Of a stretch of 64,000 nt of DNA, positions 34,561-42,915 are shown one piece after another. The position numbers and the translations under genes are program-made. The stretch is from Rhodoplanes sp963840055 (GTDB lineage Bacteria > Pseudomonadota > Alphaproteobacteria > Rhizobiales > Xanthobacteraceae), in assembly GCA_963840055.1 (NCBI GenBank), contig CAWIXM010000031.1, positions 62,001 through 126,000 of the forward strand. The letters run 5' to 3'. The first letter of the stretch is position 1; each line of letters opens with the position of its first letter. The notes beneath the pieces were generated by a model. The model did not search any database, was not told the DNA's origin, and saw nothing but the letters and a program-made list of their open reading frames with translations.

Positions 34561-34719
34561 ATGGACGTCATCGAGGATTACCTCCGCGAACAGGCCAGGA
34601 ATTATCGCGAACTCGCCGCCCAGACGGACGACGAATTCGTAAAAAAAGAGCTGCTGGAACTGGCCTTGATCTGCGAAGAGGCCGCCAACGACATCGAGGA
34701 CCGGCTGACCAGCGGTTAA
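34561..34719 (+). CDS. Small conserved alpha-helical protein
   Basis: A 52-aa acidic helical protein: MDVIEDYLREQARNYRELAA and LLELALICEEAANDIEDRLT. GGAGGAGG lies 6 nt before the ATG. Similar short ORFs of unknown function are common in Rhizobiales. It ends 10 bp before repeat copy 4. Confidence 0.6.
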   Translation: MDVIEDYLREQARNYRELAAQTDDEFVKKELLELALICEEAANDIEDRLTSG

Positions 34720-34728
34720 GGTGGGGGC

Positions 34729-34830
34729 GAGAGCATATTCCGGCGAAGCGGAAACCCGTTCGCCGCAGAAAATGCGACCACAAAGAACAGATTAGGCGAA
34801 TTCTAATCCACTCGAACGGAATTCGTTCTA
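34729..34830. repeat. Double-hairpin palindromic repeat, copy 4 (degenerate)
   Basis: The same element with several changes (GAGCATATTCCGGCGAAGCG at left, ACGGAATTCGTTCTA at right). The right-hand stem is weakened. The right CTA (34828-34830) is the TAG stop of the minus-strand prenyl synthase. Confidence 0.9.
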
Positions 34831-35805
34831 GTGCCGTCGCTCGGCGACGAAGCGCGCCGCCGCCTTCAACACCGCGGCCTTGGTCCCGAACGGCGCGAGG
34901 GCCGCTTCTGCATCGGCCACGAGCTCGATGAGTTTCTTTCGCGCGCCTTCAATCCCCAGAATGCGGACAAAGGTCGCCTTGTGGGCCGCCGCGTCCTTAT
35001 GGGTGGCCTTGCCGACCATCGCCGGATCGCCCTCGGCGTCGAGCAGGTCGTCGGCGATTTGGAACGCCTTCCCGATCGCGGCGCCGTAGCGCTCAAGGGC
35101 AAGCCGCGCTTTTCGGTCGGCCTGCCCGAGGATCGCCCCGCTCACGCAGGAAAACCGCAGTAACGCCCCCGTCTTCATGGCTTCCAGCGTCTCGATATCG
35201 TCCTGGCCGAGAGGCTCGGGGAGACCGTTCGTGAACCGACCCTCGGCCGCAAGATCGAGAATCTGCCCACCGACCATGCCGCCCAGACCCGACGAACGCG
35301 CCAGCGCGCAGACCAGCTCAACGCGCACCGCCGGATCGGGATGCGTTTCCTCGCGCGAGAGCACGTCGAACGCGAGGGTGAGCAGCCCGTCGCCCGCAAG
35401 GATCGCGGTTGCTTCGTCGAAGGCCTTGTGCGTCGTCGGCCGCCCACGCCGCAGATCGTCATTGTCCATCGCCGGCAGGTCGTCATGCGCGAGCGAATAG
35501 CAGTGCACGAATTCGACCGCGCTTCCGACCATCAACGCCTGCGCGCGTCCCCCCTTGAACAGGCCCGCCGCCTCCACCACCAGAAACGGGCGGAAACGCT
35601 TGCCCCCCGCAAGCGTCGCATAGCGCATGGCCTCGAGCAGGCGCGGCGGTCGCGCCCGTTCGTCCTGCACCGGATTGGCGGCGAGCAGACGGTCGAGCAG
35701 GCTCTCCATGTCGCTCGCCACACGGTCGAGTCGTTCCTGGAAAACCGCATTCGCCGCCGCGACCGGGTCGATATCATTAGTCTTGCGCAGCAAGTGAGCC
35801 CCCAT
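34828..35805 (-). CDS. ispA: Polyprenyl diphosphate synthase (farnesyl diphosphate synthase type)
   Basis: A 325-aa trans-isoprenyl synthase. First aspartate-rich motif AHDDLPAMDNDDLRRGRPTT, GKRFRPFLVVEAA upstream, second motif FQIADDLLDAEGDP. The chain-length region before the first motif (FVHCYSLAHDD) is of the short-chain farnesyl type. It makes the C15 precursor that HpnCDE join to squalene, matching the adjacent divergent hopanoid genes. The start is taken at MGAHLLRKT; an upstream start would add 20 residues. The stop is in repeat copy 4. Confidence 0.87.
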   Translation of the reverse strand: MGAHLLRKTNDIDPVAAANAVFQERLDRVASDMESLLDRLLAANPVQDERARPPRLLEAMRYATLAGGKRFRPFLVVEAAGLFKGGRAQALMVGSAVEFVHCYSLAHDDLPAMDNDDLRRGRPTTHKAFDEATAILAGDGLLTLAFDVLSREETHPDPAVRVELVCALARSSGLGGMVGGQILDLAAEGRFTNGLPEPLGQDDIETLEAMKTGALLRFSCVSGAILGQADRKARLALERYGAAIGKAFQIADDLLDAEGDPAMVGKATHKDAAAHKATFVRILGIEGARKKLIELVADAEAALAPFGTKAAVLKAAARFVAERRH

Positions 35806-36150
35806 CCACTGGCGCACCTCATCTCCTTGAGGCGCAAAATATCCGACCCGAGCCCTTTCGTACACCCGCCCGTGAGGCCCGCGCAGCCCGCCGGCGCCTC
35901 CGTTGACTTGGGCGACAGGCCATGCTTTGCACCTTCGCGCGGGCCTGGACAGCCGGCGGTCGCAGGCGTTGGCGGAGAATGCCGGCAGCCGCGAGGCTCG
36001 CTCCCCATCAGCCGCCTACACCCTGATGGTCTTTGCTTTCGCTTCCTAGGGCGCGCGAACCTGTCTCATGTCGTCGCTGCTTGCTTCCGCTTCGATCCGG
36101 ACCGATGAGCACCGTCGCTACGAGCACGTCATAGGCGCTGGGCTAGGCCG
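35806..36150. other. Divergent promoter region
   Basis: 345 bp between the prenyl synthase and hpnC. No gene or clear motif was recognised; it must hold two divergent promoters. Confidence 0.6.
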
Positions 36151-37032
36151 GTGACCGACAGCGCCGCCGCATTGCGATCGGGCAAAGGATCGCGCGACGA
36201 GAACTTTCCCGTCGCTTCGTGGCTCGTGCATCGGCGCCATCGTGGCGTCATTCTTGCGTTTTATGAGTTCGTCCGCGTCGCCGACGATATCGCCGATCAC
36301 CCGACGCTTTCGGAGCACGACAAGCTCGCGCATCTCGATCGGCTCGAACGCAGCCTGCTCGGAACGACCGCAGACGAGTCTCAAGGCGTTGCGCTGAGAA
36401 CCGCGCTTGCCGAGCGCGGACTTTCCCCCCGTCATGCTCAGGACCTGCTCACCGCTTTCCGGCTCGACGTGACCAAGCGCCGCTACGCCGACTTCGATGA
36501 CCTGATCGGCTATTGCATTTATTCGGCGATGCCGGTCGGCCGCTTCGTGCTCGATGTGCATGGCGAGAGCCGCGCGACCTGGCCCGCGAACGACGCCTTA
36601 TGTGCAGCCCTTCAGATCATCAATCACCTGCAGGATTGCGGCGCCGACTATCGCAACCTCGATCGCGTCTACATTCCTCTCGACGCCCTCGCGGTGGAGG
36701 GAGCCCCCGTCGAAGCGCTCGGCGAGGCGTGCGCCTCACGCGCCCTGCGCGCCTGCATCGTCAAGCTCGCGCAGCGCACGGCCATCCTGCTCGACCAAAG
36801 CAGCGATTTCTCCAGGCAAATACGCGATCCCCGGCTTGCGCTCGAGGTCGCCGTCATTCAAACGCTCGCCGAACGGCTCGTACGCGTCTTACAAGCGCGC
36901 GACCCGCTGAGCGAACCGGTGCACCTCGCCAAGCCGGCGGTCGCTGCGCTAGGGTTGTTCGGAATCGCGCGAGGCCTGTGGGGCCGGCTCTCGCGAGGGG
37001 GACGGACCATCCCACAGCCGGCGCGTGACTAA
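36151..37032 (+). CDS. hpnC: Hydroxysqualene synthase HpnC
   Basis: A 293-aa squalene/phytoene-synthase-fold enzyme starting at GTG 36151. Aspartate motifs FYEFVRVADDIADHPTL and NHLQDCGADYRNLDRVYIP. In the three-enzyme bacterial route HpnD makes presqualene diphosphate, HpnC converts it to hydroxysqualene and HpnE reduces that to squalene. It lies next to hpnD and hpnE in the usual order. Confidence 0.92.
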   Translation: MTDSAAALRSGKGSRDENFPVASWLVHRRHRGVILAFYEFVRVADDIADHPTLSEHDKLAHLDRLERSLLGTTADESQGVALRTALAERGLSPRHAQDLLTAFRLDVTKRRYADFDDLIGYCIYSAMPVGRFVLDVHGESRATWPANDALCAALQIINHLQDCGADYRNLDRVYIPLDALAVEGAPVEALGEACASRALRACIVKLAQRTAILLDQSSDFSRQIRDPRLALEVAVIQTLAERLVRVLQARDPLSEPVHLAKPAVAALGLFGIARGLWGRLSRGGRTIPQPARD

Positions 37033-37064
37033 TCGATCTTGTGCGGTATTCATCGACGTTTGAC

Positions 37065-37913
37065 ATGACTGATTTCGCCCTCCGAACCGATGATGAGGAG
37101 ACGGGTGCGCCGCGCCGCGCCGCCGGTAGTTCGTTCTATTTCGCCATGCGGATTCTGCCGCGCCTGCAGCGCGACGGCATGTTCGAAATTTATTCGTTCT
37201 GTCGGCGCGTCGACGATATTGCCAATTCGCCTGCGCCTCATAGCGAGCGCCTGGCCGGCCTCGCACGCTGGCGTGGTGAGATCGATGCATTGTATGCCGG
37301 TGGCGGACGCCCCGAAAATCGTTCCCTCGCGCGGGTGATCGCCGCGTTCGGATTGCGCAAGGAAGACTTCCTCGCGGTCATCGAGGGCATGGAGATGGAT
37401 GCGGCCGAGGACATCCGCGCGCCCGACCTCGCTCAACTCGATCTTTATTGCGATCGTGTGGCGAGCGCGGTGGGCCGGCTGTCCGTGCGCATTTTCGGCG
37501 TGGGCGAAGCGGACGGGCAACTGCTTGCTCACCATCTCGGCCGCGCGCTGCAGCTCACCAACATTCTGCGCGACCTCGACGAGGACGCCGCAATCGGGCG
37601 GCTCTACCTCCCGCGTGAGCTGTTGCGCGATGCCGGCATCACCGACGACGATCCGCGCACGGCGCTGTCGCATCCGGCGATCGCAACGGTCTGCGACGAC
37701 CTCGTGCGGCGCGCGCGCGAGCATTTCACCCAAGCCGACGCGATCATGGACCGCTGCCCTCGTCCCACCGTGCGAGCGCCGCGGATCATGGGCAAGGTGT
37801 ATCGCAGGATTCTCGACCAGCTCGTCGCCCGCGGATGGTCCGCGCCGCGCTCGCCGGTTCGCGTCGGCCGGCTGCATCTGCTGCGCATCGTCGTGCAATA
37901 CGGGTTCGTCTGA
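37065..37913 (+). CDS. hpnD: Presqualene diphosphate synthase HpnD
   Basis: A 282-aa enzyme (start MTDFALRTDD; an upstream ATG at 37041 is possible). Motifs: FYFAMRILPRLQRDGMFEIY, the first Asp motif SFCRRVDDIAN, and the second ALQLTNILRDLDEDAAIGRL. Condenses two farnesyl diphosphates. The stop overlaps the hpnE start (TGATG). Confidence 0.93.
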   Translation: MTDFALRTDDEETGAPRRAAGSSFYFAMRILPRLQRDGMFEIYSFCRRVDDIANSPAPHSERLAGLARWRGEIDALYAGGGRPENRSLARVIAAFGLRKEDFLAVIEGMEMDAAEDIRAPDLAQLDLYCDRVASAVGRLSVRIFGVGEADGQLLAHHLGRALQLTNILRDLDEDAAIGRLYLPRELLRDAGITDDDPRTALSHPAIATVCDDLVRRAREHFTQADAIMDRCPRPTVRAPRIMGKVYRRILDQLVARGWSAPRSPVRVGRLHLLRIVVQYGFV

Positions 37914-39160
37914 TGGCGCGCGCCGTCCACATTATTGGCGGCGGCTTGGCCGGCCTCGCCGCGGCGATCAGGCTGGTCGCTTCGTCCGCGAGCGTCACGC
38001 TGCATGAGGCCACGTCGGTGCCCGGCGGGCGATGCCGGTCCTATCACGATCACGCAACCGGCCTCCTCATCGACAACGGCAATCACCTCTTGCTCACCGG
38101 CAACCACGCCGCCTTCACCTATGCGCGCACGATCGGCAGCGAAAACCTTCTGGTCGGCCCAGAAAAAGCGGAATTTTCCTTCTTCGACCTTGCGACCCGC
38201 AAGGGATGGACGCTGCGTCTGAATGACGGCCGGTTGCCGTGGTGGATCTTCAACAGGGACCACCGCGTGCCGGGAACCCGCCCGCTGGACTATCTGCGGC
38301 TGGCGCGGCTCCTGTTCGCCGAAGACCGACCGATCGGCGAAGTGATTGACTGCAGCGGGCAGCTTTACGAGAAGCTCCTCGCCCCGCTGCTGACTGCCGC
38401 GCTGAATACCGACCCGCGCGAGGCGTCGGCGGCGCTTGCGGGCGCGGTCATTCGCGAAACGCTCGCGCGCGGCGGCGCGGAATGCCGTCCCCGCATCGCG
38501 CGGGAAGGTCTCGGGACGGCCTTCGTTGCGCCTGCGCTCGACTACCTTGCCAAGGCGGGCGCGTCCGTCCGGCTTGGACACGAACTGCGGGCGATTCGCT
38601 ACGACGGAGAGCGCGTGATGGGACTCGATTTCGGCGCCAACTCGGTCGCGCTTGAACCGCAGGACGCCGTCATCATGGCGGCGCCGGCCTTCGCCGCAAC
38701 CGCGCTGGTGCCCGGCATTACCGCGCCGACCGCATTCCGCGCCATCCTAAACACGCATTTCCGCGCCGACGCTCCGCCGCGCATGCCTCCTCTGATCGGC
38801 GTGCTCAATGGGATATCCGAATGGGTGTTCTCGTTTCCCGGGCGCGTTTCAGTTACGACCAGCAATGCGGACCGTTTCATGAATGAACCGCGGGAGGAGC
38901 TCGCCGATACTATCTGGCGGGAAGTCTGCGCCGTGACCGGGCTGTCCGGCGACCGCCCGGCATGGCAAATCGTTCGCGAGCGCCGCGCGACTTTCGCCGC
39001 CACGCCGGAGGAGAACGCCAAGCGCCCCGGCGCGCAAACCGCATGGCGCAATCTGTTCCTGGCCGGCGATTGGACGGCGACCGGCTTACCGGCGACAATT
39101 GAAGGGGCGATCCGCTCCGGTAATCGCGCTGCCGACCTCGTGCTTGCATCACAAGGATAA
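37913..39160 (+). CDS. hpnE: Hydroxysqualene dehydroxylase HpnE
   Basis: A 415-aa FAD amine-oxidase-fold protein starting MARAVHIIGGGLAGLAAAIR (Rossmann FAD site), then VPGGRCRSY, and a C-terminal FAD contact LFLAGDWTATGLPATIEGAI. Reduces hydroxysqualene to squalene. It overlaps hpnD and is followed after 11 bp by shc, indicating one transcript. Confidence 0.93.
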   Translation: MARAVHIIGGGLAGLAAAIRLVASSASVTLHEATSVPGGRCRSYHDHATGLLIDNGNHLLLTGNHAAFTYARTIGSENLLVGPEKAEFSFFDLATRKGWTLRLNDGRLPWWIFNRDHRVPGTRPLDYLRLARLLFAEDRPIGEVIDCSGQLYEKLLAPLLTAALNTDPREASAALAGAVIRETLARGGAECRPRIAREGLGTAFVAPALDYLAKAGASVRLGHELRAIRYDGERVMGLDFGANSVALEPQDAVIMAAPAFAATALVPGITAPTAFRAILNTHFRADAPPRMPPLIGVLNGISEWVFSFPGRVSVTTSNADRFMNEPREELADTIWREVCAVTGLSGDRPAWQIVRERRATFAATPEENAKRPGAQTAWRNLFLAGDWTATGLPATIEGAIRSGNRAADLVLASQG

Positions 39161-39171
39161 GCGATCACCTC

Positions 39172-41142
39172 ATGACTGCCGACATATCCGACGCGCAGCC
39201 AACTGCTCGCACTTTCCGCGCGAACCTCGATGGCCGGATCGACAAGGCGCTCACGGCACTGCTCGCCGAGCAAAAGCCCGACGGCCACTTCGTCTTCGAG
39301 CTGGAAGCGGATGCGACCATCCCCGCGGAATATGTTCTGCTGCAGCATTTTCTCGGAGAATCTACGGACGCTGCGCTGGAAGCAAAGATCGGCGCCTATC
39401 TGCGCCGCGTTCAAGGCGCGCATGGCGGCTGGCCGCTGTTTCATGACGGCGTCTTCGACGTCAGCGCGAGCGTGAAGGCCTATTTCGCGCTCAAAATGAT
39501 CGGCGACGATCCCGCGGCCGAACACATGCGGCGCGCGCGCGACGCGATCCTCGCGGCGGGCGGCGCCACGGCGGTCAATGTGTTCACCCGCTCTCTCCTC
39601 GCGCTCTACGGGAACATGTCTTGGCGCGCAGTTCCGCTCATGCCGCCGGAAATCATGCTGCTGCCACGCTGGTTTCCGTTCCACCTATCGAAGATTTCCT
39701 ACTGGGCCCGCACCACGCTGGTGCCGCTCCTGGTTTTGCAAGCTCTCAAGCCCACGGCGCGCAATCCGCGCGGGGTGAGAGTCGATGAGCTGTTTCTCGA
39801 ACCGCCGATGACGATCGGCCCGCCGAAAAAAGCGCCGCACCAAAAGTGGATGTGGTTCCTATTCTTCCGCGCGATTGATACGGTGCTGCGCGCCGTCGAG
39901 CCGCTGTTTCCGAAAGACCTGCGCGACCGCGCCATCAAGGCGGCGGTGTCGTTCTGCACCGAACGGCTGAACGGAGAAGACGGGCTCGGTGCGATCTTCC
40001 CGCCGATGGCGAACGTGGTGATGGTGTTTGACGTGCTCGGCTATCCGCCGGACCACCCGGGCCGCGCGATCGCGCGCCGCGCGCTCGACCGGCTTCTGGT
40101 AATCAGGGAGCACGAGGCCTACTGCCAGCCTTGTGTATCCCCCGTTTGGGATACGGCGCTCGCCTGCCACACCTTGCTGGAGGCTGGCGGCGACCGCGCG
40201 ACGGCCCAAGCTCACAAGGCACTCGATTGGCTGTTGCCGCTCCAAGTGCTCGACCTGCGCGGCGATTGGAGCCCGCAACGGCCGGAACTGCGGCCAGGCG
40301 GATGGGCGTTTCAGTATGTCAACGCCTACTATCCGGATTTGGACGATACGGCGGTCGTCGTGATGGCGATGGATCGCGCGCAAGCCGCGCAAGAGCCGCG
40401 CTTTGCGCCAGCGATCGAACGCGCGCGCGAATGGGTCGTCGGCATGCAGAGCGCGAATGGCGGCTGGGGTGCGTTCGACGCCGATAACACTTACGGATAT
40501 CTCAACAATATCCCGTTTGCCGACCATGGGGCGCTGCTCGACCCGCCGACCGAGGACGTGGCGGCGCGCTGCGTCTCCATGCTGGCGCAACTCGGCGAGA
40601 CGCCGCAGACCAGCCCGGTGCTGGCGCGCGGGATCGACTATCTGCGCCGGACGCAGACGGCTGACGGAAGCTGGTACGGCCGCTGGGGAATCAATTACAT
40701 CTACGGCACCTGGTCGGTGCTGTGCGCCCTCCATGCCGTCGGCCTCCCCCATAGCGCACCGGAAATCCGCAAGGCGGTGGGCTGGCTCGTTTCAATTCAA
40801 AACGCCGATGGCGGCTGGGGCGAGGACGGATCGAGCTACAAGCTCGACTATCGCGGCCATGAGCCGGCGCCGAGCACCGCCTCGCAGACGGCGTGGGCGC
40901 TGCTTGCGCTGATGGCGGCGGGAGAAGCCGACCATCCCGCCGTGGCGCGCGGCGTCGCCTATCTTGCGGACATGCAAAACGACGCCGGGTTGTGGGACGA
41001 GGAGCGCTTCACTGCGACCGGGTTCCCGCGCGTCTTCTATCTGCGCTACCACGGCTACGGCAAATTCTTCCCGCTGTGGGCGATGGCGCGCTATCGCAAT
41101 CTCCAGCGCGCCAACAGCACCTCGGTCGCATTCGGAATGTGA
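39172..41142 (+). CDS. shc: Squalene-hopene cyclase
   Basis: A 656-aa class II triterpene cyclase (hpnF). The catalytic DxDD is D389-L-D-D392 in YYPDLDDTAVV. Several QW repeats are visible, for example MQSANGGWGAFDADNTYGYL and FQIQNADGGW-type segments. Length matches the family. It cyclises squalene to hopene in the inner membrane. A GC-rich hairpin (GGCCGC/GCGGCC) lies between its end and the convergent hpnH. Confidence 0.95.
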   Translation: MTADISDAQPTARTFRANLDGRIDKALTALLAEQKPDGHFVFELEADATIPAEYVLLQHFLGESTDAALEAKIGAYLRRVQGAHGGWPLFHDGVFDVSASVKAYFALKMIGDDPAAEHMRRARDAILAAGGATAVNVFTRSLLALYGNMSWRAVPLMPPEIMLLPRWFPFHLSKISYWARTTLVPLLVLQALKPTARNPRGVRVDELFLEPPMTIGPPKKAPHQKWMWFLFFRAIDTVLRAVEPLFPKDLRDRAIKAAVSFCTERLNGEDGLGAIFPPMANVVMVFDVLGYPPDHPGRAIARRALDRLLVIREHEAYCQPCVSPVWDTALACHTLLEAGGDRATAQAHKALDWLLPLQVLDLRGDWSPQRPELRPGGWAFQYVNAYYPDLDDTAVVVMAMDRAQAAQEPRFAPAIERAREWVVGMQSANGGWGAFDADNTYGYLNNIPFADHGALLDPPTEDVAARCVSMLAQLGETPQTSPVLARGIDYLRRTQTADGSWYGRWGINYIYGTWSVLCALHAVGLPHSAPEIRKAVGWLVSIQNADGGWGEDGSSYKLDYRGHEPAPSTASQTAWALLALMAAGEADHPAVARGVAYLADMQNDAGLWDEERFTATGFPRVFYLRYHGYGKFFPLWAMARYRNLQRANSTSVAFGM

Positions 41143-41173
41143 CGCCGGCCGCGTCACCGGTCGAGCGGCCGCC

Positions 41174-42322
41174 TTACTCGGCCGCCGCGCGATGCTCGTC
41201 CGGCTTGTCCTTGTCCTGCGCGTGCAGTTCCGCGATTTTTCGCTCGACATGGCGCGAGAACACGTATTGCGCCGGCCGGTGGTTATCGAGCGGGATTTCC
41301 GGAGCCATCTCGCCCTCGGTGCGCACGCCGATCACTGCAACCTTCAGCGCATGCAGCGGATGGGCGAGGACGGCGTTCGCGGCGGTGGGCTCATAGCCGC
41401 AATGGGCCATGCAATTGGCGCATTTCTCGTAGCGGCCGGTGCCATAGGACTCCCAGTCGGTCGTCTCCATTAACTCCCTGTAGCTCTTGGCATAGCCTTC
41501 GCCGAGCAGGTAGCACGGCTTCTGCCAACCGAAGACGTTGCGGGTTGGCATGCCCCAGGGGGTGCAATGGAACTCTTGGTTGCCGGCGAGGAAATCGAGA
41601 TACAGGTCGGAATGCATGAAGTTCCAGCGCTTGCCCTTGCCCATGGCGAACACGCTGCGGAACAGTTCCTTGGTGCGGCGGCGGGACAAGAAGCTCTTCT
41701 GGTCGGGCGCCCGCTCATAGGCGTAACCGGAAGAAATCGATACGCCGACCCCGAGGTCCGTGCAGAAATCGAGGAAGTCGGCAATGTCCTTGGCCGGCAT
41801 GCCCTCGAAGATCGTGGCGTTGACGTTTACCGCAAATCCCTTCGCCTTGGCGGCCTTGATCGCAGCCACGGCGCGGTCGAACACACCTTCCTGGCACACC
41901 GAACGGTCGTGGTGATGCTTTAGCCCGTCGAGATGTACCGAGAAGAACAGGTAGGGCGAAGGCTCGAACAAGTGCAGCTTCTTTTCGAGAAGCAGGGCAT
42001 TCGTGCACAGCGAAACGAACTTCCTGCGCGCGACGATTCCTTTGACGATCTCGCCGATTTCCTTATGGATCAACGGCTCGCCGCCGGGAATGGCCACCAT
42101 GGGCGCGCCGCACTCGTCAACCGCGTCGAGGCAGTCCTTCACTGACAAGCGCTGATTGAGAATCGCCTCGGGATAGTCGATCTTCCCGCAGCCGGCGCAG
42201 GCCAGGTTACAGCGAAACAGCGGCTCCAGCATTAAAACCAGCGGATAGCGCTTGCGCCCCAACAGGTTCTGCTTGAGCACATAAGCTCCAATGCGCAGCT
42301 GTTTGTAGAAAGAAATTGCCAT
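41174..42322 (-). CDS. hpnH: Adenosyl-hopene transferase HpnH (radical SAM)
   Basis: A 382-aa radical SAM enzyme: C38-NLA-C42-AG-C45 cluster motif, IPGGEPLIHKEIG (GGE motif), and a C-terminal CANCMAHCGYEPTAA. It adds an adenosyl group to hopene, the first step towards C35 extended hopanoids such as bacteriohopanetetrol. It is convergent with shc rather than co-directional. Confidence 0.94.
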   Translation of the reverse strand: MAISFYKQLRIGAYVLKQNLLGRKRYPLVLMLEPLFRCNLACAGCGKIDYPEAILNQRLSVKDCLDAVDECGAPMVAIPGGEPLIHKEIGEIVKGIVARRKFVSLCTNALLLEKKLHLFEPSPYLFFSVHLDGLKHHHDRSVCQEGVFDRAVAAIKAAKAKGFAVNVNATIFEGMPAKDIADFLDFCTDLGVGVSISSGYAYERAPDQKSFLSRRRTKELFRSVFAMGKGKRWNFMHSDLYLDFLAGNQEFHCTPWGMPTRNVFGWQKPCYLLGEGYAKSYRELMETTDWESYGTGRYEKCANCMAHCGYEPTAANAVLAHPLHALKVAVIGVRTEGEMAPEIPLDNHRPAQYVFSRHVERKIAELHAQDKDKPDEHRAAAE

Positions 42323-42915
42323 TGTTCCTCTTTCTCATCTTCGCGCGTTCGGTCCGGCACGTTGCCTAAGGGGATTTGGGGTCCAAACCCCTTTCCCCGC
42401 AACTATTTCCGGGCGCCGATGCGCTAGAGTGCCCTTCGCCCAGCGCGGCTTTAAGCTCGGGATGGTCTAATGACTAGAAACGCTCCAATATGACTTGCAC
42501 ATCATCGACCGCTCCCTTCGACGCATCTGGGAGTTGAGCCCAAGAGTCCTTGCGTGGTCCAGGGATGATCCGGACGGCAATTGGCTCCCTCCACCGACTT
42601 AGACATAATTCGAACGTTGGTGCGTCGCAACCTCGACTTATGCCTCATTCATGAACTGGTAGGCTGGACCTGCGTTGTTCCGGACAGGCTCCCTTCGTTT
42701 GTCCGGGAAAGTTCCATCCTGTACGAAAGAGACCTGCTGCTCCCCGGGGGCGGCCCAAAGCTTGTCAGCGGCGACCGCGACCTCTACAGCGTAGCGCGGG
42801 GAGCAGCCGCGGCCGGGCATCCAGGCCAGCGATCTTGCCGGGGGATGCGGTCAAACGGCGCATCCGCGCCGATCTGCCCGCCCGAATTGCCCTCTCGACC
42901 GAAGCACCCGAAGTC
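42323..42915. other. Long intergenic region between hpnH and hpnN
   Basis: 593 bp with no convincing gene. At 42368-42394 there is an imperfect inverted repeat (AAGGGGATTTGG / CCAAACCCCTT). The region must hold the divergent hpnH and hpnN promoters. Confidence 0.55.
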
